Positions 11,513 to 23,870 of a stretch of 64,000 nt of DNA are shown here, one piece after another. The notes beneath the pieces were generated by a model, which saw nothing but the letters and a program-made list of their open reading frames with translations, was not told the origin of the DNA and did not search any database. How positions within the stretch are numbered: position 1 is the stretch's first letter; each line of letters opens with the position of its first letter. The translations under genes were made by a program, and so were the position numbers. Origin of the DNA: Lantana camara (Eukaryota > Streptophyta > Magnoliopsida > Lamiales > Verbenaceae); assembly GCA_037501455.1 (NCBI GenBank), contig CM074865.1:12284501-12348500 (forward strand). Direction: 5' to 3'.

Positions 11513-12960
11513 TGAAGATAAAGATGATGGTAAATTTCATAAATAACTTTTTCTAACATACTTAACCAAATCCAAATACAAAAGAAAATTCAAAATCCCC
11601 TCAATTTTGACTACCCACTAAAATATTGATGAAGAAATCAAATTCTATAATAATTAGTCTTAAAATATACCGTTTTTCTTTTTTTTTCCCTAAAATCTTT
11701 ATTTTTCCATAATTTCCAACTTCACTAAATTTCAGTAGTATTTTGCAAAATAGAAGTAACACTAAATATATATATAATCTCATCGTTCTTGATCTTTAAT
11801 GCATGAACACTTAAAAAAATTCCAGGTAGTATCGGATACATATATACATACACACATATTTAAGACATGGTTTTGATACATGTCCGACATATGATTTGAA
11901 ACAAATCTAAAATAAAAAATAAAAATAAAGATTTAGTAAAGTGTCAAACATGGAATTAATTGGACACAATCGGGCACATTTTATAATCATAAAAACAAAA
12001 AATTGTGACTCTTTTTAATACCTTTAGAACTCTTTTGGGGTAAAACAAAGATAACAAAACTTTATATATTTTTCATTCTTGAATCGAATATGAATGTATT
12101 TTATTTAAATTAAATATTCTTATAAATACTTTATGTTACATAAATTAAAGCTTATGAAATATATTTATTTATATATAAAATAGCCGCGTCAAAGTGATAT
12201 TGTATTGTACTTTAAAATTTTAAAAAATATATATGTAATCATATCCGTATCCGTACATCATTTATACTAATATTACAAAAAAATCATATACTTGTAGGGC
12301 AAAATATCAATCTCTTTTTGTTATAACCAGTATACCACATGACATAAAACTCAAAGTTGTACAGTAAAGTTCTATACTCTATATATGGACCTTGCATTTC
12401 TGCAGTTGCTCTACTGTCAAATACAGATAAACAAAGAACTTTACCACAAATAAGTAAATTAAAATGCTAAGAAGAAGATCTCAAAAGAGCATATATATAT
12501 GCAATAATAAAAAACTATATATATATCCCCTATCTACAAATGCATGTTTCCTGATTAATATAGATAATTGTTAGACTAAAATTGGAGTTGAGAATGAGGA
12601 GGGAATGAAATGCAAAATATAGTGTTAGTGGGGAAAGGAAAAAGGCAAGATAAAGATGCATTTAGACTTTACGAGAAAGTCAAGATTTAACCCTTCAAGT
12701 GAGCAAAACAAAACTGGCTAAAAATCCCACAAACAATATATAAAGCAAGCGCAACCAACGAACATAAAGTAAAGATCAAATCTAAATCAAACCATAATAT
12801 TAATTATTTATATTTATGGAGTGGTAATTACTGGCATGCACCAAATGCTAGCTTTACATGATATCATTACTTATGTGCATCTGAGCTATGCATCCCTGTT
12901 CATATATTGATGCTGAATTAGCCATTTTAGTGAAAATGGAAGTTTTAATTTCTTGATGTG
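11513..12960. other. AT-rich spacer, no gene recognised
   Basis: No reading frame above about 62 codons and no protein motif. There are several short (AT)n tracts. Confidence 0.6.
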
Positions 12961-12974
12961 TTACGGTAATTCTT

Positions 12975-13159
12975 GTGGATCTCTCATAGTTTCTCCCCAT
13001 CCAATTAAATAAGAAACTAATTTTTTGAGTTACTAAAGGCACTTTTCACAGGGACCTCCCTCTCCCAACATAGTTTTTTACATTCATAAGGTTCGAACCC
13101 AATACCTTATTTAAGTAAACTCAAGTTTTTATCCACTTGAGTCAACTACTCATTGGTTA
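12975..13159 (-). mobile_element. tRNA-derived SINE (same family as 34017 and 36105)
   Basis: On the minus strand it reads 'gtagttgactcaagtggata', then GGGTTCGAACC (B box), then the family-specific 3' block with CAATTGGATGGGGAGAAAC. It is flanked by TTACGGTAATTCTT at 12961-12974 and 13160-13173, a perfect 14-bp target duplication. The sequence aligns along its whole length with the two plus-strand SINEs further right. Confidence 0.85.
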
Positions 13160-13625
13160 TTACGGTAATTCTTCTTTTGCTTGAGTAATTCTAATTTCAA
13201 CTTGTTTTGATTCATTAGTATAACAGGTGATAGAGCATGTTCAAATGTTGCTTGATTTATATAAAGTTTGGTGAAAATATCAATTGAATAATTAGTAATC
13301 GGATCATGTATGTATTAAGTTTTTCTCTTGTTCGACAAATCCAATATAAATTTTATTAATGCATGACCAATCACCTTTAATGTATAGATATTTCTAAAAA
13401 TATCATTGCGTCGCATCATATCGTATTGGATAGTACTTGTGTTAGACACTTCTCATGTGAAAATTTTCAAAAAGAAATTTATATAACGTATCTATATCCA
13501 GTGGCGGAGCCACCTTGTCCTGAGGGGGTACAATTGAACCCTCTCAATTTTTATTTTTATTATTATTATATAGATATATGTATATGTAATTTTATGGGGT
13601 TTTTCATTATTAAACCCCAATCCCT

Positions 13626-13643
13626 CCCCCCCCCCCCCCCCCC
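13626..13643. repeat. Poly-C tract (18 C)
   Basis: A homopolymer of 18 C, unusual in an AT-rich plant spacer. Its exact length is prone to sequencing and assembly error. Confidence 0.8.
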
Positions 13644-13684
13644 AAGTTAAAATTAATATTAGTGACGGTCAATATAATAAATTA

Positions 13685-14019
13685 TCTATACTCTATTATT
13701 AAATACGAGACCCAATTGTGATCTCTTGGACATGGTCTCTTTATTTTCTTTTTATTTAATTAATTTATTTTTGTCCAACATACAGAGAAAACATGTACTA
13801 ATTAGTTATTATTAACCCCACTTTTCTATAACTTCACTTTTATTCTCTTTTTTTATATTCTTTTTATTCTTATTTCTCATATTTTTTAATATATATTTTA
13901 ACTATTTCCTATTGACATACTATTATTAAATTTATATTAAAATGAACCATTTAATTTAATATATTAAAATAACAATATTTTTTTCCTTGACACATGCATC
14001 GAATGTACGAAATTACTAG
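13685..14019. mobile_element. Non-autonomous Helitron
   Basis: It starts TCTATACTCTATTATTAA after a host A (13684) and ends CTAG (14016-14019) before a host T. This is the A|TC...CTAG|T arrangement of plant Helitrons. The 3' end carries a short hairpin-like motif (ACATGCATCGAATGT). The 5' end and general layout match the Helitron at 32601-33001. There is no RepHel coding sequence. Confidence 0.7.
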
Positions 14020-14039
14020 TTAATAATAAATAAGCGAAG

Positions 14040-14395
14040 AGACCTGAATTTGGCATCTTGAACTTTAAAATTTTTTCTTTTCAATTTTTTTAATTATTTT
14101 TTTATCCGTTTTTATCGTTTACGATTTTAATCACGCTTTTTTAACTTCTCTTTCCTCACTTCTCATTTCAATTCTTTTTCTTTTATTTTTTTATATAATT
14201 TTCATAACTTCTCTCTTATATTTTTAATTTTTAATTTTTATTACTAATATAACACTATATTATACTACTTATTCATTTCTTTATTCTATTTAGTAATTAT
14301 ATTAAAAATAGTTATTGACTATATATTCATAAAAAAATTATTTTAATATATTTATATATTAATAATATTTTATTTGCACATGCATCGAATATTTT
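14040..14395. mobile_element. Degenerate Helitron-related copy
   Basis: The pyrimidine-rich then AT-rich body, ending in GCACATGCATCGAAT (about 14377-14391), resembles the bodies and 3' ends of the Helitrons at 13685 and 32601. The 5' TC end and the terminal CTAG are not preserved, so this is a partial or decayed copy. Confidence 0.35.
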
Positions 14396-14423
14396 ATTTC
14401 CACAAAAAAATATCGATAATGCT

Positions 14424-14607
14424 ATACGACATTTTAATCTCGAGTGGTTTAAAATTTATGGTAGTTGGTTAGAGTATAGCATAAAAGAGGATATTGCATA
14501 TTGCTTGTTTTGTTATTTGTTCAAACAAGATGTTGGAAAATAAATTGGGGTGAATCTTTTGTCGGTATTAGTTTTAAAGCTTGGAATAAGATAGAAACTT
14601 TTAAGTA
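14424..14607 (+). pseudogene. Fragment of TTF-type zinc-finger hAT transposase
   Basis: One plus-strand frame encodes a stretch with RHFNLEWF, then YGSWLEYS, then AYCLFCYLFKQD. These match the N-terminal TTF zinc-finger region typical of plant 'TTF-type / hAT dimerisation' transposases; the cysteines of AYCLFC are the zinc-finger residues. A stop follows at about 14539-14541. The homology resumes in another frame with WGESFVGISFKAWNK (about 14552-14600), so the gene is both stopped and frameshifted. The catalytic and dimerisation regions are absent. It lies in the element bounded by CAGTGGCGGA ends and supports the hAT assignment. Confidence 0.75.
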
Positions 14608-14712
14608 TTTTAAAAAAATAGTTGAATTTCACTTATTATTTTTTTTTAATATTATGCCTTGATCGATCCCCCTGAATTATATTTTTGACTCCGCCACTGT
14701 CCGTATCTATAT

Positions 14713-17700
14713 ATGTGTATGATAACCGGTCACCAAGAGAGAGAGATTTATAGTTTATGATGCAAGGATACATACACAACAATATAAATACAACAATACG
14801 ATTTTATTATTATTTTTTTTCAATTGAAAAATAAGGACATGACTTGAACATAATTGTCTTTTACCTTAATAATATTTTTAAAAATATCGATATACGAATT
14901 TATACTATTTGGTTGTGATATTTTTTGAGTGTGGCATCAATTCAGCAAAATGTTGTTGTATCGATCGGACTGTCATCCACACACATAACCCTTTTTTCTC
15001 TCCAACATTTGCACCCACTTTAGCGTACACGGGCAGACAAATTCCTCATGCCATCATCCCACACATTCTCTTTCCCTTCTTTCTCCTCGGGAAAAATGAC
15101 TCTAAAGATAAAGCTTCAAATTTCCTTCCACTGTGCCACATAAAGTAATGACCTCTAGCTAATTAAAATTTGTACAATAAAGGTGCTAATCTCATTCCGA
15201 TTCCGAATAAATTTCAATCAAGGCAATGATGGCTGCAAATACAACTCACTTTATTTGCCATATAATTGTCAATAACATCATTTTCCATCAACTCCCAAGG
15301 TTAAAAAGGTTTCCCCCCATCACACCAAAACCAAAAACTAGGTGTATTTTTAGAGATTATAAAGTCGTCGTAAGGGGAAAAAGTGGCAGATCCAACGTGA
15401 CCATTTTCGCTTGTTCTATTACTGGAAATTACTAGGTAGTTATGACTTCCTACATAAATAACAGAGAGAGGTCATATTGATGTTATCAACATTTAGGGTG
15501 AATATTTATCATTCTGTTCCAGAGTGCATGCATCAGATCCCTATTAGGTATTTAAATATTTCTTTTAGTAAATTTGATGTACAGTACTAAAACTTACTGT
15601 ATTGATCGATATGGACTGATCGATACTACTAAAAATTTTCAAACTTGACCGCCGACTGCACCAAAACGTTTCTGAATGGTTGATATTAAACCATTAGTGA
15701 GGCTATTAAAATTTAACAAAGAGCCGTGGGGTTTTAGCAAAGCCCCCTCCTCATATTATTAAAGACCGAGAAACAGTTATACAGACAATGAGCCATAATT
15801 TAAGAGTCAGAAAAACTATTACAAAAAAAATGCCCATTTTGTAAAAAATAATGAGTGAGAGTCACAGAAACTAACGTTAAAATACGATCCCTGCATGCAT
15901 ATAGGATCATCGCAGGCGTACGATCCCTATTAAAATTTAACAAAGTTAATCTGAAGTCACTATTATGATATTACCATTGTTGGTCTGAAACTAACAACAC
16001 TAGTGACTTATGGCACCGATATCTAAAAAAAAAATGTTTGAACTTCTAAAAGAGCTGGATGAAAAACTAGTTTGTTTTTGTATAAAACCCTAACTCCATG
16101 TATATATATATATATATATATATTTATCTGAATGTATAACAAGAAACATGAAGGGAGAAAAAAGAAGGGATAATCAAAGTGTACACGAGTGATTAGAATG
16201 TATGAGTTAGTATCAATTATTACTTATTAGCAATTAGCTTTTGAAGATTGAAAGGGGAAAGCGGTAAGAAGGGCATCATCATCATGTGTTGCGTGCACAT
16301 CTCTGCTGCTTTTCCATCCCATTTTATTAGTCCGTACCACTCACCTAAGAACCCCATTTCCATCGCTGCCGACGAAATATTAATGCTAATTTTATTCTTA
16401 TTTTGTTTCATTAATTGAATATATATATATAGGGTCTATGCTTGTGGTTTTTAGCGTCACTAATTTTTCTATAGATAATCAAAATATAAGATTAATAATC
16501 AATAATCGATAGTAATAAGAAAAACTGTAAATATAATTAAATGAGTTATAATGAAAATTGAGATGTGCTGGATCGATGATGAGCAGGTAGTATCTCCGTG
16601 TGCTAAGAACTTTAAACTTAACCGAATAATATTGATGAATACTGCAAATGTATATGAGCTTGTGATATATCAAAAGTGAAAGAATGAAGCTGCTATGAGT
16701 CTTTTTATAGTAAAGAGGAGCAGATGGTAACTGACCAGACAAATGGTTGAAATTTTTCTGGTAGAGGCCGGTATATTTGAATATAAATACTTATCCAGAA
16801 ACTTCGGAAGTTGTTAGAGTTATATTCTACCTTTTAGGCCTATTTACTGGGCCTAGTGACTTGCCGGTCACTCCACAACCAGTTACTATAACCAATAGCT
16901 ACCCATAACCCCAACTAATTTACCAAACGAACTAAGTCATTCATTCGGCCTGAAAATATTATTTTCTTCTAACATCATATATAATAGTATAATTGATTAA
17001 TTGGACAATCTGATTTGTTCGTAAAATTTTAAAAAATATTCTTATATAGAATCAGATTCTATTTAAAAATAATATAATTATAAAATAATTAAACTCTATC
17101 TAAATTGTTATTTTATGAAATTTACGATCCGATAAATCGTGTAAGATGGTGTTGGGAAGCAGTTGGTGAGGGGACACGTGCAGTGCAAATGATGGGAATG
17201 GTGGTTCTTCGGGTAATGATGAATTCCCACCGTTTGTTCCACTATGATGCTATCCAACTTTTTGTTTGACCCACAATTACAATTAACCTTTAACCCCGTC
17301 AAGTCACTCGCCTTTCTTACTTTTATTACTACCTGTGTTCATCTTCTAACTTTTCTTTCATCTTCTAAACACGTTTCTTGGTTTAATTTTGGCGATTGTA
17401 AGTTTGTAACTCCCAGCTTAATATACTGCTTTTTCTACATATCTCGTTCGGAGTACATGTTATATTTAATCTCTTAAATTATAAGTGTATCAATTTCGAT
17501 TTTTATGTTTTAAAAGTGACATTTTAATTTCTAAAATTAATAATTCTTCTTACTAAAGTCATTCAAATTGAATTTTAATGAATCTATAATTGATAAAATT
17601 ATTTCAAGTTTGTATCATTTTCGTTCTAATGTTCTAAAATTGATACTTAAATCACTTAAATTTTATAATTCATCCTCATGTTAGATAATTTATTTATTTC

Positions 17701-17998
17701 ACCTGAAAAAAGAAAGAAATAGTGTTTCTAGTAAGATCATAAGTGAATTTGGTTGGGTAACCCCCCCGCAAACCCTATCATGCTTAAGTCGGCATCTGAC
17801 ACTCGAAATTCGACAAGAAGTGTATGAAAAAGTTCGAGAGAATTTTATGAATATCCCTCATATGCCCACCCCCCACATCCTATGTCAAATTTTATGAATA
17901 GCTGATGTAAATCACATAATAGAATATTTAGAGTTGGTAATTTGGTTTAAATCAAATTGATAATTTGGGTAATTAATAATCTAAAATTTACAAACAAA
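14713..17998. other. Intergenic spacer, no gene recognised
   Basis: Over 3 kb without a supportable gene. All frames are under 90 codons and none shows a known motif. There is an (AT)n tract near 16099-16124. A short inverted or self-similar AT-rich stretch occurs near 17480-17700. The stretch ends at the edge of the gypsy element. Confidence 0.55.
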
Positions 17999-18003
17999 AA
18001 TAT

Positions 18004-18987
18004 GGTAGATTTGAATTTGAATGAAGTGTTTAGGAATAAATGAGTGAAAAGACTTAAGATAAGAATTAGACCACAAGTTCATGTATAGTGGTTACCAAGG
18101 GCCGAAACCATTATTAAAGAGAACTAATATCTGATTATTATATTTTTATCTATTTACGATTTGATAATATTCTTTTTAAATAAATATTGATCCGACTCAA
18201 GTTTGGTCGATCCAAGGTGTCGAATTAGGTGGCAGGTTTGGGTCGATCAGTCAAGAATTTATATGAGTGGGTTCTTTATTGATCTGAAAATAACAACACA
18301 CGTAAGCTAGAAGGCCAAATTGGAGAACTTGGGGTTTGGTCCAAGTTTGGCACTCCGACGCTCAAGTCAGTATTGGGGTCTTAGGAAGAGAAATAAATGC
18401 AATAAGTTCGGAATAAATGCTCTTGAATGCTTACCAACAACTGTTCATGGGAGGAGTATTTATAGCCTTGGCCAATTAATACAGTAATGCGTGTACCGAG
18501 ATAATGCATTAATTGCGCTGCCAGGGATCGACCTACTGGTCGGACGTTGGAGCTGGCTAAGTGGAGGCCGATCGTATCTTCTTTCCCCTTTTGGCATAGA
18601 TGGGTACGGAAGAGCATTGAATACTTCTTAGTACGCTAGTCCTAGGGAATGAGAGGCTCACAAGTGTCACGACAAAGATGCTTTATGACATTTTGGTGTC
18701 TGGTGACGTAGGGCGTCGACCTTCGGATCGAAGCCATGGCCTTCCATGCAGAATGGCTAGGTCGGGATCGATTTGTTAGTGCTCCGGTCGAGATCGGGAT
18801 CAGATCGACAAGCCTCGCTAACCCGCGTCAGGGGCTGACTGGTGCTTTAGGTCGATGTACCGATCTGAGGTGGATGATGCACCATATGCAGTCCACGTGG
18901 CAGCACCTGGGTCGACCAAGGTGGCATCGTGTCCACGTGGTCTTGTCTGGCGCGTGCCATGTGGCCTGGTCATTTTATGCCATATCA
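18004..18987 (-). repeat. 3' LTR of the Tat-lineage element
   Basis: About 984 bp, nearly colinear with 29222-30195. On the minus strand it starts TGATATGGCATAAAATGACC. It has a TATA box (TATAAATA, complement of 18457-18464) and the typical gypsy R/U5 motif GACTTGAGCGTCGGAGTG downstream. It ends ...AAATCTACC next to the AATAT/ATATT target duplication. The 3' end reads ACC rather than the canonical CA, in both copies. Confidence 0.85.
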
Positions 18988-19180
18988 GACGCCCCGCTAA
19001 ATTACCGGTGTGAATTTTTGCAGGGGTAATTTTCACCGACCTGGCATTAGCTAGGGGAACCATCGCGACAGTTGGATTCGATCTGCCGTCTCATTAATGA
19101 GGAGCGCCTTTTCAGAGATTCGATCCAAGAAAAGCAATGATGGCGCTGTTTTGTATTTCGAGGAATTACTTTTTCATCCC

Positions 19181-19411
19181 CTATAAATAGGCGGCCACCT
19201 CCTCTCTTATTTCTTACTTTTTCAGCGCCTGGTGACCGAGCCACCTTGCACTCCATCAGCTTCTCAGATCGAGCATTTGGATTGGAAGTCCAGTCGGCTC
19301 TCCGAAGTAAGGTAATTACAAGACTTCTTTCGATCTCTTTTAGTTTTAAGCATGGCCCAAACACCTTCTAGGACGGGGGTCAATATCGGAGACGAAGCGA
19401 ATCCTCCTTAA
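19181..19411 (+). promoter_or_regulatory. Putative antisense promoter and truncated antisense ORF of the Tat element
   Basis: A plus-strand CTATAAATAG (19181-19190) is followed by pyrimidine-rich sequence and, at 19352, an ATG opening a 19-codon frame (MAQTPSRTGVNIGDEANPP) that stops at 19409-19411. The direction is opposite to gag-pol. Some Tat elements (for example Grande and Retand) are known to carry an antisense ORF between pol and the 3' LTR. Calling this the broken start of such an ORF is inference. Confidence 0.35.
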
Positions 19412-19506
19412 TTGTATTTTCCTTGTTCCTATTAAATATTTCTTTAACCATGACCTTAAGTTTAAATTTTGCATCTTGTTCGTGCTCTCCCCCTTAATTT
19501 TCTGCC

Positions 19507-21345
19507 GTTACATGTTGAACTCCATCGACCCTTCTTTCATCGAACTTCTTGATGAGCAATTTTTTATTTAGAGAGAACTTTAATCCAAATGGCAACCCGA
19601 AGATTTTGTCTTTTAATTCCTATTCTAATTCTCTTGAAGTATGGAACTCCTTTCTCTATTCTTGTTCAATCCGAACACCCCGAAGCCAACTCCAGTCTCG
19701 CTTTTTCTTCGGAGTTCCTTTCCACCAATCTATCCCTTATTTGAAGTTCTGTATTTCCTGAATCATCTTCCTTATCATGTGCCATCCCATTATTTATTTT
19801 CCTCTTAACTCAGATATAGCCCGAACGAAGAAATACTTGATAATTGAGATGAAAGAACTTCCTATCAAATAAACACTAAAATGCATGTCGGGTTAAAATG
19901 ACAATGCACGTGGCACACTTGCAACAACTAAATAGGCAGCACATTAGAGCAACAAAATCAAATAGGAATGCGCACACAACATAAGCAAAGAAAATAAATG
20001 AGTTGATGCGAAATATGATGCACGTGCCATGAATGCTTTGGAACCTGTCACCAATATGGCAAGTGGTTAACTCGATAGCTTTTCCTCATTCCTCCAACCC
20101 CGAGAATACTTTAACTTGCTAATCATGCCTTATCTTTCCCACGGTCTTCGAGTTTTCCATGAATCTTTGTGCATCACTTGTATCTTCCACGGTCCGGAAT
20201 TACAATTTTTCGATCCCAAACTTCTTCTACATCCACGGAATTGGCATCCGAATTTCTTCTACATCTTGATCAAGATTCCTGTGCTTATCCTTTGTGAGTG
20301 GAGATTAGTGGATTTAAACACTTTTCCGATTACTCATACTTGAGCTCATGATTTCCTCCCAAAGGGTCTTTGCCTTTCTTTACTGTTTCCATTTGTTACT
20401 CCATATTTCCCAATTCGACCTCACCACACGACAATTCAGCTTGGATTTGGAAAATGAACTCAAATCCAGTCTTTAGTATTGTCACCTTCCATGAATTTGT
20501 AATTATCACATTACTTGTCTTTCTTCAATCCCTTCCCCGACTCGTCTTCCATCTTAATCGAAATCTAGAGCACCCGAATCCGAACTCTTCCCGATCTTGA
20601 CTTCCACAACTCAAGTTCTAATTACCAGGTTTATTTAGAAACCCTTCTTTGACAATCCTTGGGCTTAATTCCCACCAGATCCGTTTTACCTGAACCCTCT
20701 TAGTTATCGATATCTCTTCAATGATCCGAACCCTGAACTAAAATACCTTCAAGGTTCATATACTCCACTCCTTAGGTTGAGCAATCCCTTGAATCCAATT
20801 AAAGCACCCTAAGTAGTGGATTCACATAAATTGATCTTCTGAGTCACAACCATCCCACGATTAACCCCTATTTCACCAAATGTCCCTCTACCATCGCATC
20901 TCCAAAGTCGAACCTCCCATTCTGAATCCTAACCATTAACTCTAACTCCGTCTATGAAGCCACGCATCTAGCATTCTCCATATTCCTCCCCGGTGCATCC
21001 TTCCTATCCTCTATACCTCAAAAAGAGCTTGCAATAAGGCGATGTTAGCGTGATACTTGCCGTGGCTTGATATCATCTTCATAACCTCGAAATCATAACT
21101 TATTTCAAGAGTACATGCATGCGATTAGTGCATGCTCATGGCACGTATTCAACACGAAAGACACTGATCCAATGTAAGAATGCAATAACTAATTTCAGAA
21201 AAATTCAAAAAGGAAAGCAATTTCATATTCAAGATCGATGCAATGCACACATTGTCACATAGTTCCTAAGTCGTACGACCTAGACTGACTCAAACACGAC
21301 ACGAGAACACCGGTTTTGCAACCGGGCTTTGATACAACTTAAGGA
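19507..21345 (-). other. Non-coding leader-like sequence of the inserted Tekay-like element
   Basis: This stretch joins directly to the primer-binding side of the LTR at 21346-25252, so on the minus strand it would be the element's 5' leader. No gag frame is found before the sequence gives way to Tat-related DNA. The left breakpoint is not sharp; it lies between about 19412 and 19506. Confidence 0.4.
21319..21337 (-). other. tRNA-Met-type primer-binding site (mutated)
   Basis: The minus strand reads TTGTATCAAAGCCCGGTTG, close to the TGGTATCAGAGC primer-binding site used by many plant LTR elements, with two changes in the first 12 bases. It lies about 8 bp inside the LTR end at 21346, which fixes the orientation of the inserted element as minus. 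Confidence 0.65.
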
Positions 21346-23134
21346 TGTAGCACCCCGCACGTGAGGCACCACATCCCCCGCACTATGGCTCAACACGAGT
21401 AACGAAATGGGAAGTCCGCACCCGTATCAAACCATAGCGAACGGGAGACAAACAAAACAACCCTCCTAAGTTAGGCGGAACTTAGACCCTGCAAATATAA
21501 CCAACTAACAAAACATAATGTATCGAAAAACTAAAATCCAAACACATGCATTGGCCACGGCCTGCAAAAATTAAACACATGAACCACAAGTAGACTTGGG
21601 CTCCTCAGGCCTTTTTTTAACTCATAACAAAGCCCGGCAAGGGTAATTCAATAACAAATACATAAAGATTCAAATTCATAATATTACAAAGTCGAATCAA
21701 ACACAATTTAAATACATATGCGAGTGCAGAGACTCTTCTGATTTAACTTGACCGACTCAAAGACTCGACACAACTCCGCCTATCTCGAAACTCCAACGCC
21801 AAACCTGCGCACTAAAAGGTTGGGGAGGGAGAGGGTCAGTCTCTAGAAGATTGAGTGAGCAGGAGCGATACATATATATAAAAACATACACATGCAAGTC
21901 ATAAATCCCGAGCAAAATTTTATTTAAAGTTAGTTCCCAAGAGGGCAAGAGAATAACTAAGCAATGCTCGGACTTTACGACTAATCATATTAAATTCATT
22001 AAGTTCATAAATCATATATAAACATTAAGGCTCGGCGAGTGAGCGTACATTATCTCCAACCAAACTCCGACCGTGTACGACAAATATCATTAATACATTG
22101 AATACGTGATCATGCAATATATTATAATACACACAAGTCATATAACATAACATAAGACATAGTCGTTTGGGCAATCCGTATCCCGGCCTTCCCGCACGGT
22201 GCATAACAATCATAACATAATCATAATCATAACATAATTCCAACCTTCTTGCTCCGGGTGGTGGACGGGTTTGCAAGACCTGACCACCTCATACATAATG
22301 GCTAGAGGGGTTCATGAGGCCCCAAAAGCCCGACTAGCGTTTTCTCGTCAAAACTCCTAACGAGGTCCGTTCTGTCGTAAACATAAATGGATTTAGCATA
22401 TGGGATCACCGTCGGCCCTTGCCTCCTCGGATAGCCGCATGTACTAAATTCCTGGGCCCGTGAACATAACATGATCTCGCCAAAACATTTGATTCATAAG
22501 AAACATAACATTTATGATACTCCTTGTAAAAAGGTTTACTCGATAATCTCATTTGAAAACCATATATAGATATACATTAGGTTTTTGGCCAAACTTGTCA
22601 CATAAGGTTGTAGGGTTTAATATGTAACTAAAACGAAAACACCCTCACCTGGAACATGGCGATACAAGGATACGAGTTACCGAGTGCCTAGTTGATCAAG
22701 ATTTCTCCACCCTGGAGATAAACTGTGCAAAGGACAATGCAATGAATTTGTGAGACTCAAGACTCCAAATGTACCTTATATGACGCACGACAATGTATTA
22801 ATCATGATATGAGATGCACAAGGAATACAATTCAAATCATGAAAACGATCATGTGCACGATTAATATATTAAAGACATATAAACATTCATTCCATTCATT
22901 TCAAGAAACGTTTAAATCCATTCAAGTTCATAATTTTCACATTTATATCAAATCGATCCAAGAATTTCAAATAACAATCATAACACGTAGTATAACTTGT
23001 TTACAATTAGAAAATAGGTAAATAGAGACATTCAAGTCATGTTCGAAAATTAAATAACACGAAATAGATAACAATTAAATTCTAAAATTAAATGAATTAA
23101 CAACACTTAAATATATATATAATTAATCATGCTT

Positions 23135-23170
<36 letters not shown>

Positions 23171-23173
<3 letters not shown>

Positions 23174-23282
23174 TTGCATGCATGCATGAGTATTAATTTA
23201 ATTTGTTTTGTTGTAAATTGCATGCATGCATGTTATGATTTTAATTTGTTTTGTTTTGGTATATGCATGCATGTTGTGCGTA

Positions 23283-23339
<57 letters not shown>

Positions 23340-23649
23340 ATTAAGTGGCCACGCATGCATGCAAAAATGGGGAAATAGAAAACAAGAAAGAAACCATGCA
23401 ATTGTGTTTTAGAAACTGAATTCTTTTACAGAAAGAGCAGGGGTCGCGGCCGCGACCCATTTTCTTCATGAAATGGTAGCAGCCGCTACCCTATTTTTCA
23501 ACATATTTTTCCCCCAAATATGCAGAATACGTGAGCAGCTATAACATGCATGCATGCAATTTACAACAAAACAAATTAAAATCATAACATTCATGCATGC
23601 AATTTACAACAAAACAAATTAAATTAATACTCATGCATGCATGCAAAGA
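23171..23649. repeat. Inverted repeat with ~84-bp arms inside the long LTR
   Basis: Left arm 23171-23254 and right arm 23566-23649 are inverted copies: 'tctttgcatgcatgcatgag' on the left against 'ctcatgcatgcatgcaaaga' on the right, continuing through TTTGTTTTGTTGTAAATTGC. The arms enclose an (AT)n tract and the first copy of a 200-bp direct repeat. Confidence 0.85.
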
Positions 23650-23870
23650 TATATATATATATATATAATATTAAGTGGCCATGCATGCATGCAAAAATGG
23701 GGAAATAGAAAACAAGAAAGAAACCATGCAATTGTGTTTTAGAAACTGAATTCTTTTACAGAAAGAGCAGGGGTCGCGGCCGCGACCCATTTTCTTCATG
23801 AAATGGTAGCGGCTGCTACCCTATTTTTCAACATATTTTTCCCCCAAATATGCAGAATACGTGAGCAGCT
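23341..23870. repeat. 200-bp direct repeat at 330-bp spacing
   Basis: 23341-23540 and 23671-23870 are nearly identical; the visible differences are confined to about four positions (for example CACGCATGC against CATGCATGC). Each copy contains the 18-bp perfect palindrome GGGTCGCGGCCGCGACCC. Confidence 0.9.

Larger units (their letters stand above)
13498..14701 (+). mobile_element. hAT-like element with CAGTGGCGGA termini
   Basis: It begins (C)CAGTGGCGGAGCCACC and ends GACTCCGCCACTG(TC). The outer flanks share CGTATCTATAT (13487-13497 and 14702-14712), which may be an offset or extended target duplication rather than a clean 8-bp one. Near the right end it keeps a piece of a TTF-type zinc-finger hAT transposase on the plus strand. 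Helitron-type inserts at 13685-14019 and a degenerate relative to its right have broken up the interior. A poly-C run lies at 13626-13643. Confidence 0.7.
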
